Assembly: GCA_041656295.1 (NCBI GenBank)
Contig: JBBADV010000030.1
Coordinates: forward strand, 1-14,631
From: Kiritimatiellales bacterium
GTDB taxonomy: Bacteria; Verrucomicrobiota; Kiritimatiellia; Kiritimatiellales; Tichowtungiaceae
Length of the DNA stretch: 14,631 nucleotides
Direction of reading: 5' to 3'
Position 1 is the first letter of the stretch. Each line of letters starts with the position of its first letter. This document shows positions 5,736 through 12,151 of the stretch, one piece after another. Made by a program: the position numbers and the translations under genes. Under the pieces are notes generated by a model that worked only from the letters and a program-made list of their open reading frames with translations, did not search any database and was not told the DNA's origin.

Positions 5736-6788
5736 ATGAAAAAAATTCTCTTGATTCTCAGTGCGTTGTTATTCAACGTGCTTGTTGGCGGCGCGCTTGC
5801 CGCCGCCTCTGGGCTGCCCCCTGTGGCAGTCATCGGCGCAGGTTCTGCGCTTAGTTTGCTTATGCCTTCCATGCCCGGCATAATGCCGATGGCCGTGCAG
5901 AAGGAAATCTGGCTGGCCAGTATCGTGGAGGGGTTGTTTGCCGATAACACGTTTATGAGCAAGGCATTCAGCGCCGACGAATTTGTAAATCAGGGGCGCA
6001 CGGTGCACATCCCCAACGCCGGCATTCCGCGGACTGTTACAATTAACCGCAACTCCTTCCCGGCTACGATCGAGCACCGCACCGACATCGACGTGGATTT
6101 CGATTTAGACGAATTCACCACCGCACCGGTGCGCATCCCACATGCCGACACGGTCGAGCTTTCCTATAACAAGCGCGAAAGCGTAATCGGCCAGGATCGC
6201 AGGGCGTTATTTGAAGCCGTTGCGAATCACTTTACCTGGTTGTGGGCGCCTGCTTCAACGCAGCATGTGAAAACCACGGGAGGCAATGCGTCAGCACACC
6301 TCCCTTCTGCCACCGGAAACCGGAAGAAAGTAAAGGTTGCCGACATCCGGCTAATCATGGATAAGTTCAATCAGGACGATGTGCCGCAGGAAAACAGGTA
6401 TCTGCTGCTGGATGCGATTATGTACGGGCAACTCCTGGACGCGCTCACTGACAAAGAACTGGTTGCATTTCACAGCCAGGCCGACCCTGCAAACGGGGTG
6501 GTTGGCAAGCTGTTAAGCTTTAATGTGATGATGCGCAGCAAGGCGCTCCGTTATGACACTTCTTTTGCAAAGAAGAAATGGACGGATGCGGGCGCAACGA
6601 CCGACAATGCCGGCGGACTGGCATGGCACATTGACAGCGTAGCCCGCGCTTTGGGCGAAATTGTCATGTTTGGAAATGAAAGCGATCCGCTATTTTATGG
6701 GGACATTTACAGCTTCCTGGTACGTGCCGGCGGCACGATTATGCGCGACGACAAAAAGGGCATCATCGCCCTGGTTCAGGACACTTAA
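5736..6788 (+). CDS. Major capsid protein
   Basis: 350-residue shell protein. The recognisable core begins about residue 52 with MAVQKEIWLASIVEGLF, then DEFVNQGRTVHIPNAG and a region rich in beta strands, resembling capsid proteins of Bacteroidota phages. Its location after protease, scaffold and candidate decoration genes and before the tube protein supports the call. The first 50 residues are odd: MKKILLILSALLFNVLVGGA is followed by LAAAS, which has the shape of a Sec signal peptide with an AXA-type cleavage site, and a second hydrophobic stretch (VAVIGAGSALSLL) follows. The segment would be removed if the prohead protease cuts near residue 50. The start ATG is preceded by AAATTTTAAACTTTTATAACA. 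Alternative: translation from Met52, but no A-rich leader precedes it. Confidence 0.82.
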   Translation: MKKILLILSALLFNVLVGGALAAASGLPPVAVIGAGSALSLLMPSMPGIMPMAVQKEIWLASIVEGLFADNTFMSKAFSADEFVNQGRTVHIPNAGIPRTVTINRNSFPATIEHRTDIDVDFDLDEFTTAPVRIPHADTVELSYNKRESVIGQDRRALFEAVANHFTWLWAPASTQHVKTTGGNASAHLPSATGNRKKVKVADIRLIMDKFNQDDVPQENRYLLLDAIMYGQLLDALTDKELVAFHSQADPANGVVGKLLSFNVMMRSKALRYDTSFAKKKWTDAGATTDNAGGLAWHIDSVARALGEIVMFGNESDPLFYGDIYSFLVRAGGTIMRDDKKGIIALVQDT

Positions 6789-6800
6789 TTTTTAGAAATT

Positions 6801-7307
6801 ATGGCAGAATTAAGAAGTATCGGATTAACAAGCATCGAATTTGGCGACATTGCCGGGGATGGCGATATGGGACAGAACCTCTCCGCGTTAGGGGTAACCT
6901 ATCAGGATACCGCCGAGTTAGTGCGCGATGATCCTGAAATTACCGAAATTTATTCGGAAGAAAACGACGAGCCGGAGGAGGTGGTTGAAGTGAAAGGCCC
7001 CGCCCGGCTGCGGTTCAGCATCCTGAACATTGACCCCACCACCGCCGTCCGTATTTTAGGCGGCGAAGTCGCCCTGGATGGCTCCTACGAAGCCCCGGTG
7101 GCAAAGGAACCGGTGGAGCAGAGCTGCAGGATTATTACCAAAACGGGGTTGCAGATTGATATTCCGCGCGTGAAACTCTACGCAAAGGAAAATTTCCAGT
7201 TTCGGAAAAAAGGGGTGTTGCTGATTGACATCGAGGGGCGTATCCTGACCCCGACAAAATCTGGCATTCCGCCGATCAAATGGGCAAACACGAAAAATGA
7301 TACATAA
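6801..7307 (+). CDS. Tail tube-like (major tail) protein
   Basis: 168 residues, starting at an ATG 12 bases after the capsid stop with leader TTTTTAGAAATT. The sequence has an N-terminal MAELRSIGLTSIEFGDIAGD, an acidic central stretch (EIYSEENDEPEEVVEVKGPA) and a beta-rich C-terminus ending in KKGVLLIDIEGRILTPT. Size and predicted fold fit tail tube proteins, which stack in rings around the tape measure. Context is the strongest evidence: it lies directly upstream of a chaperone gene with a -1 frameshift site and the tape measure, the standard tube-chaperone-tape order of long-tailed phages. A structural comparison was not possible, so a head-tail connector cannot be fully excluded. Confidence 0.72.
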   Translation: MAELRSIGLTSIEFGDIAGDGDMGQNLSALGVTYQDTAELVRDDPEITEIYSEENDEPEEVVEVKGPARLRFSILNIDPTTAVRILGGEVALDGSYEAPVAKEPVEQSCRIITKTGLQIDIPRVKLYAKENFQFRKKGVLLIDIEGRILTPTKSGIPPIKWANTKNDT

Positions 7308-7782
7308 TGCAGAGCGGCTTGCCGCAGAAACGATTCTCGAAAAGGGGGTGAGGGTGAAGCTACCCGCCCCCTTTTTTTTCAGATTGTTTTTCAAAAAAAC
7401 GATTCATTTCACCTTTCGTCCTTCCCGGTTGGGTACGCTGATGAAAGTGAGCCAGATCGCTTTGAAAAATGAACTGAATATTTTTGAGCTGCGCGATGCG
7501 CACTTGCCCGGAGTGCATGAAGCGATTCTGAAACACGCGCCCACACTGGCGCGACTGGTGGCGGTGCTGTGGTTAGACCGGAAGCGGAGGTTCTTCCTGA
7601 TTCCGTTAATGACCAGATTTTTCTTGTGGAACCTCACCTCCCGGAAAATGGCAGAAATTGTATTTGTGTGCATGCTCTATGCACCGCTTGAGGATTTTAC
7701 GACTTCTATCAGATTATTCCAGGCGCTGACGACGAGGATCGTTGGGCCGAAGAATCTGAGCCACGGAAAAAAGGGGAGTTAA
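7297..7782 (+). CDS. Tail assembly chaperone, zero-frame product (gpG-like)
   Basis: 161-residue protein that should coat the tape measure and recruit tube subunits; not expected in the mature virion. The ATG at 7297 overlaps the tube gene by 11 bases. Visible features: AAETILEKGVRVKLPAPFFF (about 9-28), RLFFKKTIHFTFRPSRLGTL (29-48), a helical middle, and a C-terminal DFTTSIRLFQALT...PKNLSHGKKGS. The N-terminal pattern resembles a family I recall near tube genes in Bacteroidota prophages. An A AAA AAG slippery site lies three codons before the stop (7767-7773), and a -1 frame continues downstream. Its early codons also contain a terminator-like hairpin (7340-7379). As in lambda, the short form should be the major product. 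Confidence 0.78.
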   Translation: MIHNAERLAAETILEKGVRVKLPAPFFFRLFFKKTIHFTFRPSRLGTLMKVSQIALKNELNIFELRDAHLPGVHEAILKHAPTLARLVAVLWLDRKRRFFLIPLMTRFFLWNLTSRKMAEIVFVCMLYAPLEDFTTSIRLFQALTTRIVGPKNLSHGKKGS

Positions 7783-7994
7783 AAGGCCGCATTGATGGCC
7801 TGCATAGCCCCTGGGGAATGATTTGGACGATATGTTTTCAAACAGGCTGGACGGCGGATTATGTGTTGTGGGGAATTGCATGGAAAAATATAGAAATGAT
7901 GGTGGCGGATGCGCCCCGCTGGGTGGAGGGAGAAACAATGCGGCGCGGGAAACCGATTGAAAATGAAAGCGATTTGGTAACTTTTTTAATGTAG
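7297..7994 (+). CDS. Tail assembly chaperone, -1 frameshift product (gpGT-like)
   Basis: Predicted 232-residue fusion: 159 codons of the zero frame through the lysine codons of the slippery site, then 73 codons in the -1 frame ending at TAG 7992-7994. The -1 part reads GELKGRIDGLHSPWGMIWTI, then CFQTGWTADYVLWGIAWKNI and EMMVADAPRWVEG, which looks like genuine protein (conserved-type Trp and GW..DYVLW pattern). Its frame is open only after a TGA at 7689-7691 and has no ATG, GTG or TTG until Met at 7818, whose upstream CCCCTGGGGA lacks any initiation signal. The extension would bind the tape measure, as the T part of gpGT does. Alternative: the -1 segment is a separate small gene from 7818, or the break is a sequencing error. 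Confidence 0.72.
7340..7379 (+). terminator. Intrinsic-terminator-like hairpin within the chaperone gene
   Basis: AAAAGGGGG (7340-7348) pairs with CCCCCTTTT (7367-7375); an inner GGGT/ACCC stem (7352-7355 with 7362-7365) closes a six-base loop. The 3' arm runs into eight T residues (7372-7379). It lies 33 bases after the tube stop codon yet inside the chaperone reading frame. It probably lets only part of transcription pass from the abundant capsid/tube genes to the chaperone and tape measure. Confidence 0.7.
7767..7773 (+). other. -1 ribosomal frameshift slippery heptamer A AAA AAG
   Basis: In the zero frame the codons are GGA AAA AAG GGG AGT TAA, so the heptamer is correctly phased as X XXY YYZ. 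A AAA AAG is the most efficient class of bacterial -1 shift site (as in dnaX). The upstream frame stops nine bases after the shift site, and the -1 frame stays open for 73 codons. Confidence 0.82.
7784..7801 (+). other. Hairpin downstream of the slippery site
   Basis: AGGCC (7784-7788) and GGCCT (7797-7801) form a perfect 5-bp stem with an eight-base loop, starting ten bases after the heptamer. Position is suitable for a frameshift-stimulating structure. The stem is short, so its effect is uncertain. Confidence 0.5.
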
Positions 7995-8001
7995 AAAAAA
8001 A

Positions 8002-10980
8002 ATGGCAATAGGGCCGGTTGACATAGAATTCGTGCTGAAAGGCGATGTCGATGAAAAAATGAAAAACGTTTCAGGCACGGTGCGCGGCGAAGGGCAGGCG
8101 ATTGATGAGCAGTTCCGGCGGCTTGCCGGCAGCGGAACCGCCGCCTTTGAAGCCCTGGCAAAGTCAACCCAGATGCAGGCGGTGCAGTTGCAGCGGATCA
8201 ACAGTCATTTGGATGAAAACGCAAAACATCAGGAACGCTTGAACAAAAAAATGGAGGAGGGGGTTATTTCGCAGCGCGATTACCAGAAAGCCACCGCCGC
8301 GCTAACCACCGAACGCACACTGCTGCAGCAGCAGGCCGCCAACTTGGAAAAACACATTTCCAAAGAGATTGAGGGCAACCTCCAAGTTGCCGGCTCCATC
8401 AACGACCTTACGCAGCGGTTAAGTAAGCTGCGGGACGAATACCGCAACTTGTCCGACATGGAGCGCAGCGGCGCCATCGGCAAACAGATGCAGCAGGAGA
8501 TGAAAGACCTGGCAAAGAGCATCGAAGAGGCCGAAAGCGCCAACCTGGGATTTTTAGACACGCTGAAAAACGCACCGGGGCCGCTTGGGCAGACGGTGAG
8601 CGGCATTGAACGCATGACCCGCGCCGGGCTGAAATTTATTGCCACTCCGATCGGGGCGGTGATTGCCGCAATTTCCGCCGCGTTGATGGCAGTTACCAGC
8701 TGGTTCCGGCGCACCGAAGAGGGACAGAATGCCCTGGCAAAATCTTCCGGTTACTTCAAACAGGTGTTGGATGGTCTCCTGGATGTGGTAGATAAGGTGG
8801 GAAAATGGATATATGATGCATTCACCAAACCGAAAACCGCGCTGAAAGACCTGGTTGATTTTCTGAAAGGGCAGGTGATCTACCGGTTTGAAGCCCTGGG
8901 AAAAATGGCCTCCGCCATCGGCAAAATGTTCACAAAGGACTGGAAGGAAGGGTTCAACGACATGGCAAATGCCATGCTGCAGTTCCAATTGGGCGTAGAC
9001 GATGCCGGAAACAAAATTGCTGAATGGGGCGCAAAACAGGTGGAAAACGCCAAAAAACGGGCAGAAATTGAAGATAAATTGTTCAAACTGCGCGTTGAGG
9101 AGCGCAAAGTGAATGAAGATATTTCCGCCACGGAGGCGAAAATCGCCGAACTGCGGTTCAAAGGGCGCGATTTTGAACTGCCGGAAGCTGAGCGGCTGGC
9201 GGCATTGCGCGAAGCGCAGCAACTCATTGAGCAGAATTATCAAAAGGAAATTGACATCGCCACCCGCCGGCGCGATCTGGTGAAGGAGCAAAAAGAGCTG
9301 TCTAACAGCAACGTGGAAGACAACGAAGAAATCAGCCAGCTCACGATCGGCATCAATCAGAAACATGCAGCGATGGCGAATGAGCAGCGGCAGCTCATGC
9401 GCGAAATCAAAACGCTCACTAAGCAGGTGGGCGACGCCTCCGTGGAGGGAATTCAGGCGTTGCAGCAGGAATTGGAGCAGTTGCAGAAAAAGATTCTGGA
9501 CGCCGATTCGGAGCAGCAGAAGATCATCGCCCGGCGGATTATTGAGCTGCAAAAGGAACTCGACCTGCGCATCCAGATTGCAGACGAAAATCTGCGCGCC
9601 ACCCGCAATGCGATGTATGGCTCCGACATTGTGCCCGAGCGCATGAAGCCGGTTACGCAGAACATTGACGAATCGTTTGCGAAGTCAAAAGAGATTGTGA
9701 AGGAAACCACGATTGAGGTGGAGAAATTGCGCCAGAAAATTAAACAGAACGAGGAAAATGTAAAGTCCTGGCTCAAAGCCTGGCACGATGAGAAATTGCA
9801 GAAATTTCTGCAAACCTCCCAGCAGATCCTTGGCATTGCCGGGCACATAGTCGATAAATATAAGGAGCAGCTTGGGTTGACCGAAGAGCAAGCGAAGGTG
9901 ATTGATGATTCGTTACAAATGATGTCGGGCATTGCCGACATCGCTTCCGGTAATGTAGTGGAAGGGGTGGCTAAAATGGTCGATTCCGCCATCAGCATGT
10001 TTGTCAAAATCCCGGAAGAGATGAACGTGCGCTTTGAGCAGTTGCAGGAAAACATTGAAAAGGTGCTGCGCAGCATCGACATCGCTTCGCGCTCAATGAT
10101 AAATCTGGGGAAAAACGATGTGTTGAAGGCTTTGGGCGTAGTGAATCAGCAGTTTCAGCAGGTGGCGAAAAGTGCGCGCGACCTGAACGAAGAGCTTGCC
10201 GGGAAAAGTTACGGCCCGCGCCGACCCGGAACTTCGGTTTATTATGAAAACATCCGCCGGGATGTGGCAGATTTGAATGAAGAAATTGAAAAACTGACCG
10301 AACACCTGCTGCGCGGCCAGCTTAGTGATAAGCAGCGCATTGCGATTGAAGCGGTGTTGGAAAGTTACAACGCCCTGGTTGCGCAGATTGACCAGATCAC
10401 CCGCGACCTCACCGGTACCACCGTCGGTGAACTTTCCGACACGCTGGCAAATGCCTTCCTGTTAGGCATTGATGCCGCGGAAAGCTGGGGCAGGGCGGTG
10501 GATGACATCATCAAGCGCGTCATCACGCAGCAACTCACCGCCGCCATGATTGCGGGACCGGTGCAGGAAGCAATTGATAAGTTAATCAAAGACACGGACG
10601 GCGGACTAACCACCAACGAGGCGGAGCGGTTCAAGGAAACGATTGAAAATCTGGCGGAAAGCGTTGCTCCGGCCTTTGAGCAGGCGCGCCAGGCGTTGGA
10701 AAGCATCGGCATCGACATGGGCGGGCAGGCAAGTCCAGCAGGCATGGTGGGCGCAATCCGCGCACTCACCGAAGAAACCGGCGGCATGATCTACGGCCAG
10801 CTGATGGGCATCCGGTATGACATCAAGGAAATGATGAGCAGAACCGAGCGGAGCGATGAGGATATTCAGACAAATCTGAGTTACATGGCGGAAATTGCCC
10901 GGAACACGCGGCACAACGAAAAGCTAAACAGCATCGACGACCGGCTCCGGGAAATGAATATTTTATTAGCAAACATTTAA
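8002..10980 (+). CDS. Tail tape measure protein
   Basis: 992-residue rod inside the tail tube that sets tail length and is ejected during DNA delivery. It is the longest gene in the window and follows the chaperone pair by seven bases. N-terminal residues about 60-180 are heptad-like coiled coil (LDENAKHQERLNKKMEE, RLSKLRDEYRNL). A hydrophobic segment at about 211-235 (KFIATPIGAVIAAISAALMA) could insert in the host membrane. Long charged helices follow from about 345 to 540 (for example ELEQLQKKILDADSEQQKII), then a mildly hydrophobic helical stretch around 610-675 (GIADIASGNVVEGVAKMVDS). The C-terminus (AEIARNTRHNEKLNSIDDRL) resembles the ends of other Bacteroidota tape measures. The ATG at 8002 is preceded by GTAGAAAAAAA. 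No lysozyme or peptidase domain is visible. By lambda scaling the length suggests a tail of roughly 150 nm. Confidence 0.92.
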   Translation: MAIGPVDIEFVLKGDVDEKMKNVSGTVRGEGQAIDEQFRRLAGSGTAAFEALAKSTQMQAVQLQRINSHLDENAKHQERLNKKMEEGVISQRDYQKATAALTTERTLLQQQAANLEKHISKEIEGNLQVAGSINDLTQRLSKLRDEYRNLSDMERSGAIGKQMQQEMKDLAKSIEEAESANLGFLDTLKNAPGPLGQTVSGIERMTRAGLKFIATPIGAVIAAISAALMAVTSWFRRTEEGQNALAKSSGYFKQVLDGLLDVVDKVGKWIYDAFTKPKTALKDLVDFLKGQVIYRFEALGKMASAIGKMFTKDWKEGFNDMANAMLQFQLGVDDAGNKIAEWGAKQVENAKKRAEIEDKLFKLRVEERKVNEDISATEAKIAELRFKGRDFELPEAERLAALREAQQLIEQNYQKEIDIATRRRDLVKEQKELSNSNVEDNEEISQLTIGINQKHAAMANEQRQLMREIKTLTKQVGDASVEGIQALQQELEQLQKKILDADSEQQKIIARRIIELQKELDLRIQIADENLRATRNAMYGSDIVPERMKPVTQNIDESFAKSKEIVKETTIEVEKLRQKIKQNEENVKSWLKAWHDEKLQKFLQTSQQILGIAGHIVDKYKEQLGLTEEQAKVIDDSLQMMSGIADIASGNVVEGVAKMVDSAISMFVKIPEEMNVRFEQLQENIEKVLRSIDIASRSMINLGKNDVLKALGVVNQQFQQVAKSARDLNEELAGKSYGPRRPGTSVYYENIRRDVADLNEEIEKLTEHLLRGQLSDKQRIAIEAVLESYNALVAQIDQITRDLTGTTVGELSDTLANAFLLGIDAAESWGRAVDDIIKRVITQQLTAAMIAGPVQEAIDKLIKDTDGGLTTNEAERFKETIENLAESVAPAFEQARQALESIGIDMGGQASPAGMVGAIRALTEETGGMIYGQLMGIRYDIKEMMSRTERSDEDIQTNLSYMAEIARNTRHNEKLNSIDDRLREMNILLANI

Positions 10981-10983
10981 AAA

Positions 10984-10987
10984 GGAG
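10984..10987 (+). promoter_or_regulatory. Shine-Dalgarno-like site for the glycosyltransferase-like gene
   Basis: GGAG within AAAGGAG, four bases before the ATG at 10992. Most neighbouring genes start after A/T tracts with no such site, so this leader is unusual for the operon. Confidence 0.55.
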
Positions 10988-10991
10988 AAAA

Positions 10992-11798
10992 ATGAGTAAA
11001 CACAAAATTTTGACTTTCACCCCGGTATGGCAACGACCGGAAGTCTTTGAAATCTGCCTGGCCGGACTGGAAAGGCTGAAAAATTACAAACCGGAGAAAT
11101 TTTACATCCGTCCGTTTTTTATTGTATCGGAATTCCGCGCAGCCCGGATGGTGGAGGAGTACGGTTATGATTATATTTTATGGCAGAACCTGCCGTTGGG
11201 CGCAAAGAAAAACGCCGGATTGCGCTATGCCATGGAGAATTATCAGTTTGATTACCTGATGGAAGTGGGCAGCGATGATATTATTGCTAATGATTATCTG
11301 GACTTCATTGCGCCGGAACTGGAAAACAAAACGCCGCATTTTGTCGCAAACAAAGTCTGGATGTTTGATGTGGTTCTGGGGAAATCGGCTTATGCCAAAA
11401 CCGACAAGATCATCGGTGCGGGGCGGTGCATTCACTACGATGCCCTGAAATCTTTTGCCCCGGATTACGAATTGTGGGAGCCGGAAAAAAACCGCGGCCT
11501 GGATACCAGTTCCTGGCAACGGCTTCTGCAGACGAATGTCAGTTGCAAGCTGCTGGATACGGAGGATCATTACACCCTGGACATTAAGTCAAACGTGAAT
11601 ATTCACCCGATCCATGCCTTTCATGTGCTCCCGGATAGTTCAGAAATGTTGGCAAATTTTCAGGAATGTGGACAGATTTGGGCGCTGCATGAGCAGCTCC
11701 GAGAAACGATATCCCCGGATGCGCTGAAAGAACATAACGCCTGGAATAATTTGCGCGGTGAAGAAAAATTGTTGGTTGAATTTTTACAAAAAATATGA
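10992..11798 (+). CDS. Glycosyltransferase-like protein (GT-A / family 2 type) within the tail operon
   Basis: 268 residues. The start reads ILTFTPVWQRPEVFEICLAG, a nucleotide-sugar-binding beta-alpha unit like GT2 enzymes, followed by LGAKKNAGLRYAM (about 69-81; typical donor-side helix) and YLMEVGSDDII (88-98), where GSDD can serve as the DXD metal/nucleotide motif. GAGRCIHYDAL (142-152) and GLDTSSWQRLL (169-179) fit the acceptor side, and HPIHAFHV (205-212) is a possible late His element. No signal peptide or membrane anchor, so it should act in the cytoplasm, transferring a sugar to an unknown acceptor. The ATG follows the tape-measure stop by 11 bases; its stop overlaps the next start (ATGA), placing it firmly in the tail operon. 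It may glycosylate a tail protein or a host surface component. It could be inactive; family assignment rests on motifs alone. Confidence 0.75.
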   Translation: MSKHKILTFTPVWQRPEVFEICLAGLERLKNYKPEKFYIRPFFIVSEFRAARMVEEYGYDYILWQNLPLGAKKNAGLRYAMENYQFDYLMEVGSDDIIANDYLDFIAPELENKTPHFVANKVWMFDVVLGKSAYAKTDKIIGAGRCIHYDALKSFAPDYELWEPEKNRGLDTSSWQRLLQTNVSCKLLDTEDHYTLDIKSNVNIHPIHAFHVLPDSSEMLANFQECGQIWALHEQLRETISPDALKEHNAWNNLRGEEKLLVEFLQKI

Positions 11799-12151
11799 CC
11801 ATTTCGGGAATTGATATTGACATTTTTGGATTGAAGCTGATTAAGCTCCAATCCTGGTACGACCTGCCGGCGCGGAAAAAAATACTGAGCATCCCGGCTT
11901 TCGGTGAAAATGATGTAAAATATGAACCGCGCCGCGCACTCGTGCGGCTTTTCGGGAAATATGATGACCTGGACGAACTGGCCGCCGGGGTGAACGCATT
12001 TCGTGATCTCCTGGAAAGCGACACGCAACACGACTGCGTGATCGGCGGGCGGAATATCAGTTTCCCCGGCGTGGTGGCCGGTGGTTTTTCCACCACCATC
12101 AAAAAAAACACGGTGCAGATTGAGTTGCTAATTACAATTTTGGAGACATGA
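11795..12151 (+). CDS. Small tail protein related to the Dit-like domain of the next gene
   Basis: 118 residues, overlapping the gene before and the gene after by four bases each (ATGA), so probably translationally coupled. No family recognised by name. It aligns by eye with residues about 13-132 of the following 801-residue protein: LQSWYDLPARKK against GVLDMPRLRD, KYEPRRALVRLFGKYDDLDE against KFQDREIILNCYIKAGSESE, AGVNAFRDLLE against RLKTFYNALK, and the closing beta strand. This suggests a diverged distal-tail (Dit)-like fold, a ring at the tube tip. The N-terminus GIDIDIFGLKLI is beta-rich. Other possibilities are a tail terminator or a baseplate spacer ring. Confidence 0.72.
   Translation: MTISGIDIDIFGLKLIKLQSWYDLPARKKILSIPAFGENDVKYEPRRALVRLFGKYDDLDELAAGVNAFRDLLESDTQHDCVIGGRNISFPGVVAGGFSTTIKKNTVQIELLITILET

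Noticed and set aside
7818..7994. Independent small gene starting at ATG 7818
   Set aside because: Upstream CCCCTGGGGA offers neither an A-rich tract nor a Shine-Dalgarno, protein-like sequence continues upstream in the same frame, and a perfect slippery site explains expression better.
8554..9552. Open frame of about 330 codons antisense to the tape measure
   Set aside because: His/Phe/Leu-rich translation typical of the reverse complement of coiled-coil coding; no leader or motif.
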